Positions 41,380 to 50,264 of a DNA stretch of 64,000 nucleotides are shown here, piece after piece. Within the stretch, counting starts at the first letter, position 1; the number at the start of each line of letters is the position of its first letter. The stretch lies in the NCBI GenBank assembly GCA_900544285.1, contig UQUT01000001.1, positions 62,001 to 126,000 of the forward strand. Reading direction: 5' to 3'. The notes under the pieces were generated by a model that made no database searches, was not told the DNA's origin, and worked only from the letters and a program-made list of their open reading frames with translations. The stretch comes from an uncultured Eubacterium sp. GTDB taxonomy: Bacteria; Bacillota; Clostridia; Oscillospirales; CAG-272. A program made the translations under genes and the position numbers.

Positions 41380-43188
41380 TTAAGTTCCTCCATATTCTTG
41401 ATTTGATATTTCAAAGTCCTCATCGGACAAAAGTTCATAGTTGGTTTCCGAAAGTTCCATTTCGGGGATTGTATCGAGGTCAACCCGTAGGGGTTCGATG
41501 GTCGCCACAGATTTTGTGACTTGGCCGTGCTGATATACGCCTGCTTTCCCGTCTGCGGTATAGGCCACATTGGGGTGTTTGAGAATGTCATACTTCAAAT
41601 CCATTACCGGGCGCTCGCCACGGATAAAGAGAATCGCATATTGGTTATCGAGCATTCTAACTTCGTCAGGGGTGAGTAGCTCACGACCGGAAATCTGATA
41701 ATTGGTCGAGTAGTTTCCGCTTCGCCCTGAACTTTTACCAAAGGTATTGGTATCAATCGTTTCTTTGCCGAGCAGTTCCGACACATATTTGTGCGTGCTT
41801 TGCTCGTTACCGCCAAGATATAAAAATTCATCGCAGTTGCCCACAATGCTTTCCCACTGTTTTTCAAACAGCGCCTTTAACTGCGCCAGATTTTGCAGGA
41901 TAATCGAAACCGACACCCCACGGGAACGCATTACCGAGAGGATTTTATCAAAATCGTCCGGCAAGCTGACATTGGCAAATTCGTCCATCAGGAAGTGGAC
42001 GCTGACCGGCAAGCAGCCGCCGTGAACGTGGTCGGCAGAATAGAAAAGCTGCTGAAACAGTTGGGTGTAGAGGATCGATACCAAAAAGTTGAAGCTTGAA
42101 TCGTTATCCGGTATCAGGGCGAACAGCGCAACCTTTTTCTCACCGAGAGAAGCAAGGTCAAGCTCATCGGTAGAGGTCAGCGCCGCAAGGCTTTCAAGAT
42201 TGAATTTTTCGAGCCGTGCGGCAAGGGTAATCTGGATAGATTTCAAGGTCTTTGCCGAGCCGGAGTGGTAGGAACGATAATACTTCAAGGCGATATGGTC
42301 GGGATTGTCGAGTTCCAAATCCGCAAACAGATTATCAAGAGGCGAAGGGCGGTTATCCTCCTCGTCCTCAATCGCTGCGGCTCTGAGCATTTCCATTACC
42401 ATCGCAAAGTTTTGTTCTTCTTCCGGCGCTTCATAGTGCAAATAAAAAATAAGGGAGAGCAGCAACATACTCGCCGCTGTGTCCCAAAAGGGATCGTTGG
42501 ATTGCGAACCCTTTGGTGTGGTACTCTTAAACAGGTTGGTCACAAGGCGCTGAATATCATTGTCGTTGTGAAGATAGACAAACGGGTTATAGCAGTGGCT
42601 CTTCTCCATAGAGATTAAGTCAAGCACCCGGATTTCGGTTCCTGTCTTTTCAAGAAGCTTTCCTACATCACGCAGAATTTCCCCTTTCGGATCTAAAATC
42701 ACTTGTGACGAATTGCTCGTCTGCATTAGGTTTGGTTTACAATAGAATCTCGTTTTACCTGCCCCTGATCCGCCGCATACCAAAGTATTGATATTGCGGC
42801 GGTGTTTTTTCGCATTCAACCCGATTCGGACGTTCTGCGTCATTATCTTGTTTTCTGAGGGCGGGCTTTGACGGTATTTTTTATCAATGGCTTTGGCGTT
42901 GCCCCATTTTGCCGAGCCGTGTTCTTCACGCCTGCGGTAATTCCTTCTTGTTGAAAAATAAACGCCAATCCCCATTCCATAGAGCAAAAGCAAAACGAGG
43001 ACAGTTCTTACACTGTCCCCGCATAGCTCAATCTGAAATGGGTTGTTGAAAACGGTTAAAAGGTTCGGCAGTATTTCCGGCAGGCCGCCCTTAACGGACG
43101 GGGCAATCAATAAGCCGAGCCACACAATGGGAATGATACCCACAAGCGAGAGAATGATTGCGGATTGCCTGTCGTTATCTCGTTTCAC
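41380..43188 (-). CDS. virD4: VirD4/TraG coupling protein, CD1115 family
   Basis: 602 residues. Two N-terminal membrane helices (about 12-30 and 57-78), then the hexameric ATPase: Walker A CGGSGAGKTRF (about 137-147) and Walker B FLMDEFANV (about 400-408). It docks the relaxase-DNA complex to the secretion channel. The start overlaps the small gene at 43175 and the stop leads directly into Maff2. Confidence 0.95.
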   Translation of the reverse strand: MKRDNDRQSAIILSLVGIIPIVWLGLLIAPSVKGGLPEILPNLLTVFNNPFQIELCGDSVRTVLVLLLLYGMGIGVYFSTRRNYRRREEHGSAKWGNAKAIDKKYRQSPPSENKIMTQNVRIGLNAKKHRRNINTLVCGGSGAGKTRFYCKPNLMQTSNSSQVILDPKGEILRDVGKLLEKTGTEIRVLDLISMEKSHCYNPFVYLHNDNDIQRLVTNLFKSTTPKGSQSNDPFWDTAASMLLLSLIFYLHYEAPEEEQNFAMVMEMLRAAAIEDEEDNRPSPLDNLFADLELDNPDHIALKYYRSYHSGSAKTLKSIQITLAARLEKFNLESLAALTSTDELDLASLGEKKVALFALIPDNDSSFNFLVSILYTQLFQQLFYSADHVHGGCLPVSVHFLMDEFANVSLPDDFDKILSVMRSRGVSVSIILQNLAQLKALFEKQWESIVGNCDEFLYLGGNEQSTHKYVSELLGKETIDTNTFGKSSGRSGNYSTNYQISGRELLTPDEVRMLDNQYAILFIRGERPVMDLKYDILKHPNVAYTADGKAGVYQHGQVTKSVATIEPLRVDLDTIPEMELSETNYELLSDEDFEISNQEYGGT

Positions 43189-43375
43189 GACCGGAATCCT
43201 TTTCTATCACTTTGAATTTCTTTTTTGGGGCGTGACCGAATTTGATAATCAATTCGTCAACGGCGTCGGTTGCTTTTCCCTCCCGTTTCAGGTCGGTCTT
43301 TTTATCGTTCAGGGAACGAATGACAACGCCGTGTTCATAATCATCCAAAGCGACGTGATAGCGTTCTTCTCTCAT
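43175..43375 (-). CDS. Small conserved protein upstream of VirD4
   Basis: 66 residues from ATG 43375 (GGAGG upstream; ATG 43381 is too close to it). Acidic and basic patches, MREERYHVALDDYEHGVVIRS then KFGHAPKKKFKVI (key parts), no membrane segment. Overlaps virD4 by 14 bp. Present at this place in related elements; function unknown. Confidence 0.7.
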   Translation of the reverse strand: MREERYHVALDDYEHGVVIRSLNDKKTDLKREGKATDAVDELIIKFGHAPKKKFKVIEKDSGRETR

Positions 43376-43390
43376 CTGCATATCCTCCGG

Positions 43391-44278
43391 TTATCTCTCC
43401 TGTTCCTTTGAGCGTTCCGCTTTCTGGCGGTACAGCTCATCAGAAACACGGGCGGCGATTTCCTTGTACGCCTTTTGGGATTTGCCGAGTTCGGCTTTAA
43501 TCTCTTTCGGCGTTTTGTTTTTCAGTTCGTCTGGGATACGGTCAATGGCGAAGTTTTGGGTATCCACCCCATATTTCTTGCAAAGCATATACCCAATGCA
43601 CACCGCCTGAAATCCCATATCCCTGCGGCTGTACGCTTCGCTGTTCATTGAAAGCTGAGCGTGGCCGAGTTCCTGCGCCACACACTGGCACAGCGCCACG
43701 CTGTCGCCAATATCCTTTTTTACATAGAGCGTCTGATCTTCATTTTTATAGAAAGCGCCCATATCAGGATAAGGCAGCTCGTCCACGCTTTCGATATTGA
43801 TGGGTGCGGTGTCGAGCATAACCGCCACAAGCTTTCTCGGATCACGGTTGACCGTCGGGGCGGCAGGCCGTTTCCCATTGGTCTGCGAAACATCAAGCAC
43901 CCGTTTCATATTGAAATCAATGCCGGTGGTTTGATCCTTTTTGGTGTACTCGTAGGGATCGAGAATAATAAAGGTCTTGGAACCCTTGTTTACCTTTACT
44001 CCTTCCGTCACCCAATCGTTAAACTCCTTGACCTGACTTGCCTGCGGGAACTGCTTATACATCAAAAGGGCATTGTTCGCCGTATAGCGATCCATCCGGC
44101 TTTGCACGTCAAGGTAGGCTTTGAATTTATCGGGGGATTGTACGACCTCCGAAGCGGTATCGTCGAGCATTTTATAGACCGCCTGTTTCTCTGCCTTCAT
44201 TTTCTCTTTATATTCCTCCGGCGAAAGTCTCGGCGGCTGAGCGCCGCTACCTTTCTTCGGATTAAAATTGTTGGTCAT
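43391..44278 (-). CDS. ArdC/LtrC-like protein with degenerate metallopeptidase motif
   Basis: 295 residues, start ATG 44278 behind GAGAGGTAA. The N-terminal half resembles the ssDNA-binding domain of ArdC antirestriction proteins (RYTANNALLMYKQFPQASQV, then DWVTEGVKVNKGSK and FIILDPYEY). The second half is zincin-like, but the helix reads AQELGHAQ: Gln replaces the first His of HExxH, so catalysis is doubtful. It may coat and shield the incoming strand. Basic C-terminal tail. Confidence 0.72.
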   Translation of the reverse strand: MTNNFNPKKGSGAQPPRLSPEEYKEKMKAEKQAVYKMLDDTASEVVQSPDKFKAYLDVQSRMDRYTANNALLMYKQFPQASQVKEFNDWVTEGVKVNKGSKTFIILDPYEYTKKDQTTGIDFNMKRVLDVSQTNGKRPAAPTVNRDPRKLVAVMLDTAPINIESVDELPYPDMGAFYKNEDQTLYVKKDIGDSVALCQCVAQELGHAQLSMNSEAYSRRDMGFQAVCIGYMLCKKYGVDTQNFAIDRIPDELKNKTPKEIKAELGKSQKAYKEIAARVSDELYRQKAERSKEQER

Positions 44279-44283
44279 AATGA

Positions 44284-45111
44284 TTACCTCTCTTTCGGTT
44301 TTTCAGATTTCACAGGTTGGGGAGGCTGCGCCTGCCCCTGCGGTTGCGATTTCAGGGATTCCTCTTTGGAACTTTCCGGCTCGGTGCGCTCGGCCTGTTT
44401 TTCAGCCTTTGCCGCCGCCTTGTATCGGTTCAGGTTTTCTTTGACCGAAGATCTCACTCGGGAAACCCTGAGCCTGTCGGCTGTATCCATCGCCTTTTGT
44501 TCCAAAGAAGCAAAGCCCTTCTGCACTTTCTCGAATACACGGCTGAGTCTTGATAAAATGCCTTTATCGGTTCTGGCGTGTTCCGCTTGCTTTGCGGCTC
44601 TCCCGGTAAACAGAAGCCCCACATTTTTCAAATGCCCCTTTGCGCTTTGCAGTTCTGAGTGCATAGAGGACAACTTTGCCGTATCCTGCGCCATCTCCTG
44701 AGACAGCCTGCGGAACAAAGAGGACAGCTTATCAAACATTTCGGGGATTTTCATCGCTCTGACCGATCCGGCAAGAGCGTCTTTGCCTTTCTCCCGGAAT
44801 GCCCGCATTGCGTCCCCGGCAGATTTGATGAGATTATCCTTCATCGTCTTGACGGCGGTAAAGCCCTGACGAACTTTATCCTCTGTTTTCTGAACAAGGG
44901 TTTGGCACTTGCTGCGTAGGGTGCTGTTGTGAATCAAATTGATTTCCCGGCGCATATCCTGAAGCTCACCGAGCATTCCTGAAAGTGTTGCCTGCATATC
45001 GCCTATATACCCAACGAGCGACTGCACTTCGCTTTTCTCTCTCGTCAGGCCGTTTTTTTCAAGGGTATCCAACAACTCCGCAATTTGCGGGTGTTCATTG
45101 AGATTATCCAT
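44284..45111 (-). CDS. DUF6674-like coiled-coil protein
   Basis: 275 residues, start ATG 45111 behind GAGAGGTG. Largely helical coiled coil (about 30-215), with an initial EHPQIAELLDTLEKNGLTRE block typical of this ICE protein. The last 65 residues hold SVKENLNRYKAAAKAEKQAE, nearly the same as in the PcfB gene next to it, then a Gln/Pro stretch. Probably a structural or relaxosome accessory protein; the family name is my best match. Confidence 0.6.
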   Translation of the reverse strand: MDNLNEHPQIAELLDTLEKNGLTREKSEVQSLVGYIGDMQATLSGMLGELQDMRREINLIHNSTLRSKCQTLVQKTEDKVRQGFTAVKTMKDNLIKSAGDAMRAFREKGKDALAGSVRAMKIPEMFDKLSSLFRRLSQEMAQDTAKLSSMHSELQSAKGHLKNVGLLFTGRAAKQAEHARTDKGILSRLSRVFEKVQKGFASLEQKAMDTADRLRVSRVRSSVKENLNRYKAAAKAEKQAERTEPESSKEESLKSQPQGQAQPPQPVKSEKPKER

Positions 45112-45117
45112 TTAGTT

Positions 45118-45927
45118 TCACCTCTCTTTGGGTTTCTTCGATTTTTTCGGCTGCGTGTGAACCGTCTGACGGTTCGGCTCGGGGGATTTTGGCTTTTCCT
45201 TTGCAGCCTCCGGCTCGGTGCGCTCTGCTTCCTTCTCCGCTTTTGCGGCAGCACGGTATCGGTCGAGTTTTTCTTTGACCGAAGGCTTTTTATCCGCCGC
45301 CTTTGCGATACCCTTATCAGTGTGCGTACCTGTCGTTTCTGAGTCTCGCTCGGACGGAGGGCTTTTGTCCGTCTTTGCGACCGAAGGGTTTTGGTGGGAA
45401 TTGCCCTCCTTCTGAGAAGGCTTGCCCATCGCTTCTTCCACAATGAGTTCGCCCCTTGTCTTGGCAGGAACTTCTTTTGCAGCCGCCTCCCGGTCTGTAA
45501 CCGCTTTTTCTGCTTCGGTAACAATAGAAGCCTTATCCACTTTACCGAGTTCAAAGCGGTCGGAGATCCTTTGGATTTTTGCTGCGTCCTCCGCACGGGC
45601 GATAATGTCTATCGTCGCCGTATCACTCTTGGTATTTTTATCCCGCAGAACGCAATAGAGGACGCCATATTTTTTTGCCTGCTCGGTAAACTTTTGCAGG
45701 TCTTTCTGCTCAAACGAAAAGACTTTGAGTTCCTTGCCGGATTTAATCATATTGGTCAGCCGAGCCTTGCCCCTCGTCTTATTCGACTGGCTGATTTCCT
45801 GCTTCAGCACCGAAGCTAACAGGACGGCGATATTCTTCGCCGCCGAGCCTGTGAGTTTTGCAGCTACTTCAAATCCTTCAAGCGAAAGCCTGACGATTTG
45901 TTCTGCTGCGTCACCGCCGTTTACCAT
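45118..45927 (-). CDS. PcfB-family protein (DUF3801)
   Basis: 269 residues from ATG 45927 behind AAGGAGA (an earlier in-frame start lies within the relaxase gene). The first 150 residues match PcfB: GGDAAEQIVRLSLEGFEVA, then LKVFSFEQKDLQKF and KYGVLYCVLRDK. PcfB is the relaxosome accessory that links relaxase-oriT DNA to VirD4. The C-terminal tail is basic/acidic low complexity and repeats SVKEKLDRYRAAAKAEKEAE, shared with the previous gene. Start overlaps the relaxase 3' end by 17 bp. Confidence 0.85.
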   Translation of the reverse strand: MVNGGDAAEQIVRLSLEGFEVAAKLTGSAAKNIAVLLASVLKQEISQSNKTRGKARLTNMIKSGKELKVFSFEQKDLQKFTEQAKKYGVLYCVLRDKNTKSDTATIDIIARAEDAAKIQRISDRFELGKVDKASIVTEAEKAVTDREAAAKEVPAKTRGELIVEEAMGKPSQKEGNSHQNPSVAKTDKSPPSERDSETTGTHTDKGIAKAADKKPSVKEKLDRYRAAAKAEKEAERTEPEAAKEKPKSPEPNRQTVHTQPKKSKKPKER

Positions 45928-47293
45928 AGTTCCGACTCTCCTTTCTCTGAGATTTTTCTTCTTCTGCAATTACTTGCTCGAGATTGTGTTCGACAACTTT
46001 TGATCGCTCTGCAATCCCGTCGCAAAGCTTCACTTCCTTGCGAAGCTCTTTGAGTCGTTCGGAAAGCGCCGAGATTTCTCCTTTCGCCTTAGACAGCTCA
46101 CCGTCGGTGATGTTTACTTTTCGTATTTCATTTCGGAGGCGGTTTCTTCCGGCGGTTCGGGATTTAATCTCTGCTTCAACCGAGTGCTTATATGCGAAAA
46201 GCTGCTCGTCCGTACTGATTTGGTGCTTGCCGAGCAGCCTGACTTGCTGTGAGAACTGTTCAAGCTTCATCAAATCGTCTTTGAGAAGATAATGAAGCCG
46301 TGCGGGGTTCTGTTGTTTTTGGTTGTACTTTGGAAGATAACCGAGCCGGTAGCAGTAGTGGAGGTACAGGCCGTAAAGACCGCCCACCTTTTTGATTTTC
46401 TGTTCCCTTGTCGGGAGGCGGTACTGCCGGACACGATAGGTTTTCGGTTGAAAAGGGTGAAAAGCGATATTATCCCGGTTCTGTATGAGTCGTTCAAGGA
46501 TTCGCTCTTTGGTATATTCCTCTCCGAGCCGATAGGTGCGGATTGGTTTTTCATCGCCCTTTGGGGTGACGGTGCAGTATTTCCGGTTCGGGTTGAAATT
46601 GGAACGATAGCCCATCACGCCGAGTTCATATTGGAACTGCCGCAGGTTATGGCTCATCGCTATTGCTTCATCAATCGCTTTTCTGGCGTTGTTGTACCGG
46701 GTGGGCATACCCGCCTCGTCCTTTTTGGTAAGATAGGCGGGGGATCTGTGCAGTTCGGGATTTTTAACGATGGAAAGCTTATGCGAAAGGCAAATCTCAT
46801 CAGCAATATGCCGGAAGTAGTACCAAGATTTCTCCTTGTTTTGCAGACGCTTCCCATCAACGAAGGAAACGGAATTGATAACGAAATGGCAGTGGAGGTG
46901 CTTTGTGTTCAAATGGGTGGTTACGACCACCTGAAAGCGGCTGCCCCACATCTTATTTGCAAACTCCATTCCGATCTGCTGCGCCTGTTCAGGTGTGACT
47001 TCATCTTCCTTAAAACTCAGATACCCGTGATAGGCTTGAATCCCGTCCGGTTTTTCAAACTGTTCCTTGACTGAAATGAACTGGTCACGGGCGGTGGCCA
47101 CATTACAGTTGATCCCTTCGCTGAAAAATTCGTGTTCGGTTTTTTCTTCGTCCTTTGCGTAGGCAAGCACATCTTTGAGCGCCTGATATTCTTCGGGCGT
47201 GTATTCGGGATTGGCGGTCTTTTCGGGATTTGTCGCATAGTCGAGAACCTGCCCGAGCCGTTCTGTTACCTTCCAAAGCTTTGTTACTGCCAT
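45911..47293 (-). CDS. Relaxase/mobilization nuclease (MobA/VirD2-like)
   Basis: 460 residues. N-terminal catalytic Tyr candidate in QVLDYATNPEKT (about 19), and the metal-binding three-His motif KHLHCHFVINSV at about 131-142. It nicks oriT and stays bound to the 5' end for transfer. The C-terminal 150 residues are a coiled coil (EIRKVNITDGELSKAKGEI, key part). Start ATG 47293 lies inside mobC (10-bp overlap). A candidate oriT lies 500 bp upstream. Confidence 0.95.
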   Translation of the reverse strand: MAVTKLWKVTERLGQVLDYATNPEKTANPEYTPEEYQALKDVLAYAKDEEKTEHEFFSEGINCNVATARDQFISVKEQFEKPDGIQAYHGYLSFKEDEVTPEQAQQIGMEFANKMWGSRFQVVVTTHLNTKHLHCHFVINSVSFVDGKRLQNKEKSWYYFRHIADEICLSHKLSIVKNPELHRSPAYLTKKDEAGMPTRYNNARKAIDEAIAMSHNLRQFQYELGVMGYRSNFNPNRKYCTVTPKGDEKPIRTYRLGEEYTKERILERLIQNRDNIAFHPFQPKTYRVRQYRLPTREQKIKKVGGLYGLYLHYCYRLGYLPKYNQKQQNPARLHYLLKDDLMKLEQFSQQVRLLGKHQISTDEQLFAYKHSVEAEIKSRTAGRNRLRNEIRKVNITDGELSKAKGEISALSERLKELRKEVKLCDGIAERSKVVEHNLEQVIAEEEKSQRKESRNYGKRR

Positions 47294-47625
47294 TTCAAAT
47301 CGCTTTTTTCAGGACGGAGGAATACCCGTTCCACATCAGCCTGAAATTTATGCCAACGGAGGGCTTCGGCTTTTAACATCTGCGTGTCGATGAAGCCGAG
47401 AGCGTTTGCTTTAATGGCAAGCTGATTGATATTGTTGCCGATAGCGGAGAGTTCCCGCATAGCGTCGTAGAACCTCTCGTCCGGTTTCTCTCTCGGCTCA
47501 TATCCACGAATGAGCAGACGGACGAGCGCCGCTTCGGTCAGGCAGGCTTTCTTTGCTTTCTTCTGCAAATCCTGAGCCTCCTGACGGTTCATCAAAAAAT
47601 GCTTCTCGATATTTCTTCTGTTCAA
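47284..47625 (-). CDS. mobC: Relaxosome protein MobC
   Basis: 113 residues from TTG 47625; AGGAGG lies 10 bases upstream within the end of the previous gene. LSAIGNNINQLAIKANALGF is the conserved MobC block, preceded by the RPD-like REKPDERFYDAMREL. It helps relaxase open oriT. ATG 47592 would remove the first 11 residues. Another frame starts at the ATG with ideal spacing (ATGAGTTTTGAAC) but gives only 44 residues, so I do not call it. Confidence 0.9.
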   Translation of the reverse strand: MNRRNIEKHFLMNRQEAQDLQKKAKKACLTEAALVRLLIRGYEPREKPDERFYDAMRELSAIGNNINQLAIKANALGFIDTQMLKAEALRWHKFQADVERVFLRPEKSDLKWQ

Positions 47626-47753
47626 AACTCATCGTCCTCCTTTCGGGCGGTCTGGCTGTGATGGGTACGGCTGATTTGCAGAAGGCACATTGTCGTAACA
47701 GCGACAACGCCGCCGAGCAGCAAGCCTATCATAAAGAATAGAAATTCATACAT
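47622..47753 (-). CDS. DUF3789-like single-span membrane peptide, 43 residues
   Basis: ATG 47753 with AAAGGAT upstream (SD weak but present); ends at TGA 47624-47622, overlapping mobC. One hydrophobic helix (FLFFMIGLLLGGVVAVTTM) followed by a polar tail SRTHHSQTARKEDDEF. It matches the small DUF3789 peptides in Tn1549-type elements just before mobC. Function unknown. Confidence 0.8.
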   Translation of the reverse strand: MYEFLFFMIGLLLGGVVAVTTMCLLQISRTHHSQTARKEDDEF

Positions 47754-47781
47754 TGTAAAAATCCTTTCTGAAATGGGGGTA

Positions 47782-47799
47782 TTAGGGGCAAGCCCCTAA
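47782..47799. repeat. Perfect palindrome, candidate oriT core
   Basis: TTAGGGGC-AA-GCCCCTAA, 8-bp arms. It lies in the only 138-bp gap (47754-47891) next to mobC and the relaxase gene, where oriT is expected in these elements. Flanked by TTTTGGACGAACCTGTCC, itself containing GGAC/GTCC. There is no T-run to suggest a terminator. The same gap could encode a 24-residue peptide (ATG 47880 to TAA 47806), which I do not call. Confidence 0.55.
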
Positions 47800-47891
47800 C
47801 GAGTTTTACTGTTTTGGACGAACCTGTCCATAAACAGTCTGCTCGCTAAGATAATGCAGTTCCTCCGGGCTGCCCCGCATACCCCTGAAAT

Positions 47892-48956
47892 TTATCGTTC
47901 TCTATCTGCCTTTTCGGGCTTGATTGGTTCGATTTTTATGCCGTAATCGGTTTCAATGAACCTTTCCGGCTGACGGAAAAGCCTCTGATATTTGAGGGCT
48001 TGTTCAGGGGTTAAGCTGTCGTATTTTTCATCGGCTACATTGGATCGGGCAATAAAAAAGTCCCCGTGAACAATGTCGGAGACTTCTCGTGGATCTGTAA
48101 TAATGAAGCATTTTTCAATTTTCCAACCGTCCTTGCCGCCCTTTTCGTCCGCCATAAGACCTTCCATTCGCAGGCAGCGGTCAACCCCGTCAAGGGAAGC
48201 GCCGTAGATAGAATACCCGTTCATATTGGGCTGAAACGCCTTATTATCCGAGCTGACTTCATAGGTTCGTTCAAACTCGCTGTGGGGTGTGCGGAAGGTA
48301 TCGACGGTAAAAACAATGTGTCCCTTGCAGTGATGGCCTTCCCGTTCCATCTGCCGGAAGTGGTTTTTCAACCCCTCATAGTCCACTTCATATTTCTGCG
48401 GTTCTGCATAAACGGCACGGTTTTTCGGCAAATCATTCTGCTTTCCGTCCCGGTTGCAGACGATGGCGGCGTCATCTTCAAAGGGCATATACTCATCAAG
48501 ACCGCCGCCGACCAGTTCTTTCATCGCCTCATAGGTGTTGGGGATCTCCATAACAACCGGGGCTTTACCAACCGGAACAAAGAGAACGGAAATGGTTTCT
48601 TCCTTTGTCAAGCAGGAAAAGCGCTCGCTGATTTTGCATTTCTCCGGTTCAAAATCCACCTTCCTAAACTCGAAGGAATCGCAAAAATGAAATTCGCTTT
48701 CTCCATTCTCTGCAATCACTTCCACCACATCGGATACCGAAAGGGAACGGGCTTTATACCCTTTGGGGTGGTTTTGGTTGAATTTTTGATAGACATCTTC
48801 AAGGGTTTTGCAGTTGACGTCCCCCTCGAAAACCTTGTCGTAAACGCTGCTGTTGATCTGATTGCTGCCCTGAAATTTCGGCAGACTCTCATATCTCATA
48901 AAGGCGATGTTCTTGGTATCACGGTCGGTATTAACCTGATAGATTCGTATTTTCAT
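47892..48956 (-). CDS. YodL/DUF3846-domain protein
   Basis: 354 residues. The N-terminal YodL domain (RIYQVNTDRDTKNIAFMRYE, residues 3-22, onward to about 110) is joined to a DUF3846 domain (LFVPVGKAPVVMEIPNT to about 190), and then about 160 residues I cannot assign. These domains occur in ICE and plasmid proteins of the large polyvalent kind and are suspected antirestriction or nucleotide-related factors. Start ATG 48956 overlaps the Toprim stop (ATGA). Confidence 0.8.
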   Translation of the reverse strand: MKIRIYQVNTDRDTKNIAFMRYESLPKFQGSNQINSSVYDKVFEGDVNCKTLEDVYQKFNQNHPKGYKARSLSVSDVVEVIAENGESEFHFCDSFEFRKVDFEPEKCKISERFSCLTKEETISVLFVPVGKAPVVMEIPNTYEAMKELVGGGLDEYMPFEDDAAIVCNRDGKQNDLPKNRAVYAEPQKYEVDYEGLKNHFRQMEREGHHCKGHIVFTVDTFRTPHSEFERTYEVSSDNKAFQPNMNGYSIYGASLDGVDRCLRMEGLMADEKGGKDGWKIEKCFIITDPREVSDIVHGDFFIARSNVADEKYDSLTPEQALKYQRLFRQPERFIETDYGIKIEPIKPEKADRER

Positions 48957-49906
48957 CGCTCAAAACTCCTCTCTTTGGATTTGTGAATACCCATCTGAAT
49001 ACAAAGAAAATCATTGTAGTCGTTGCCTTTGGGCGGCGGCTCGTCAATGATTTCATACTTTCCCGGCAGAATTGCTTTTAACGCTGCGGTCGCTTTTCTG
49101 CCCGTATTGTCGTTGTCAAAATGGATATGAATTTTCTTGATATGCGGTCTTTCCGCAAGGTATCGGACGAGGGCGGCGGGGGTAGTGCTTTCCTCGATTT
49201 TCTCTTTCGGGAGGTACACCCCGGCGAGCGATACAAGGTTTTCCTTGTGCCAATCCCTGCCGGAGAGCCGTGCAAGCGTAGCGTAGGAGAGCAGGTCGAT
49301 GGCGCACTCAAACAGGTGTACTTCTTCGCTTTCGCTCTCGGCTATCCGAAAAGAATAGTGCTTGTCGCTGCCGGAACAATCCCCTAAAATGCGGCGGCTT
49401 CCGGTCGCCCGGTATGCGGCATATCTCGGTTTCTGCTTCTCATCAAAGCCGACAAACACAAGGTTATGATAGGGCAGACTCTCAAAAATCAAGCCCCGGT
49501 CAATGCACTCGCCTATGATGGAATAGTCAATGCCCCTGCCAAAAAGGTACTCGGTAATTCTATCGTTGGAAGCACTTTTTTCAGGCAGAAGCAAGACCTT
49601 CGGCTTTTCTTCCTGTTTCGGTCTGACCGTCAGGGAGGGCATAACCGCCGCCTTGCCCATCAGGGTTTCTACCGCTTCTACAAACGAACAGCCCTTTACC
49701 TTAACGAGATAATCAAGGGCGTTGTAGCCGCCGATCCGCCGTGACCACCACATCCATTTCCCGTTTGAAATCTTCAAGCTGTCGTGGGTGCGGGTGGTAT
49801 AGTTGTTGCCGGAAATCCGCACAAGCTCGTGGGGTTCAAAGGCTTGCAGGTAAGTCAAAAGGTCAATCTGCCGAGCCTGTTCGATCACCTCCGGTTCGAT
49901 ATATGG
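48953..49906 (-). CDS. DUF3991/TOPRIM-domain protein (primase-like)
   Basis: 317 residues from TTG 49906, chosen because homologs begin with PYIxPEVIxxAR and AGGTGA is 5 bases away; GTG 49918 overlaps the previous stop. The DUF3991 part is at about 60-100 (THDSLKISNGKWMWW, IGGYNALDYL). The TOPRIM fold follows, with Glu in HLFECAIDLLSY and Asp in HIHFDNDNTGRKA. It resembles DnaG-like primases and may prime the second strand after transfer. Confidence 0.85.
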   Translation of the reverse strand, partial: PYIEPEVIEQARQIDLLTYLQAFEPHELVRISGNNYTTRTHDSLKISNGKWMWWSRRIGGYNALDYLVKVKGCSFVEAVETLMGKAAVMPSLTVRPKQEEKPKVLLLPEKSASNDRITEYLFGRGIDYSIIGECIDRGLIFESLPYHNLVFVGFDEKQKPRYAAYRATGSRRILGDCSGSDKHYSFRIAESESEEVHLFECAIDLLSYATLARLSGRDWHKENLVSLAGVYLPKEKIEESTTPAALVRYLAERPHIKKIHIHFDNDNTGRKATAALKAILPGKYEIIDEPPPKGNDYNDFLCIQMGIHKSKERSFER

Positions 49907-49914
49907 CAAGAAAA

Positions 49915-50244
49915 TCACCTGCTTTCCCGGTTCTTTTCTCGCTTGATGACATCATTTGCCCGTGTTTCAATGGAATCTCTGACAGTATCCATATGCTCGA
50001 CTTCTCTGTCCTTGAACTCCTTATACACATCGTCAAGAGGGCAAGGCGACCGGAGCAAAGCTTTCGCCTGTTTGGGGGTAAGTTCCAGTTCCTCCATTGC
50101 CATCACAATATCCTCCCGCATTGTATATTCATAGGTGTGGTTCAAAATTTCAGAAGGCGGCTGATTCAAAAGCCAATCCCTGTATTTGTCCTGTTCGGCT
50201 CTCATTTTCTCATAGAGAAGGGTATTATAATCGGTTTCGCCCAT
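49915..50244 (-). CDS. DUF3848-domain protein
   Basis: 109 residues, start ATG 50244 behind AAGGAGGTG. Pattern YEKMRAEQDKYRDWLLNQPP then EYTMREDIVMAMEE and LTPKQAKALLRSPCPLDDVY (key parts) fits DUF3848, a small acidic protein of these elements. No catalytic motif. Coupled to the Toprim gene (4-bp overlap). Function unknown. Confidence 0.78.
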   Translation of the reverse strand: MGETDYNTLLYEKMRAEQDKYRDWLLNQPPSEILNHTYEYTMREDIVMAMEELELTPKQAKALLRSPCPLDDVYKEFKDREVEHMDTVRDSIETRANDVIKREKNRESR

Positions 50245-50264
50245 CGTGCGAACACCTCCTTAAG

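Noticed and set aside
45045..45596. 183-codon minus-strand frame overlapping pcfB in another frame
   Set aside because: Arg/Lys/Ser-rich, no ribosome site, and explained as a shadow of the low-complexity PcfB tail.
47498..47629. 44-codon frame starting at the best-spaced ATG before mobC
   Set aside because: MobC itself reads from the TTG a few bases later with full family sequence; the short frame resembles nothing.
47806..47880. 24-codon reading frame in the gap before the candidate oriT
   Set aside because: It has a plausible start but weak ribosome site and no homology I can support; the gap is better explained as relaxosome DNA.
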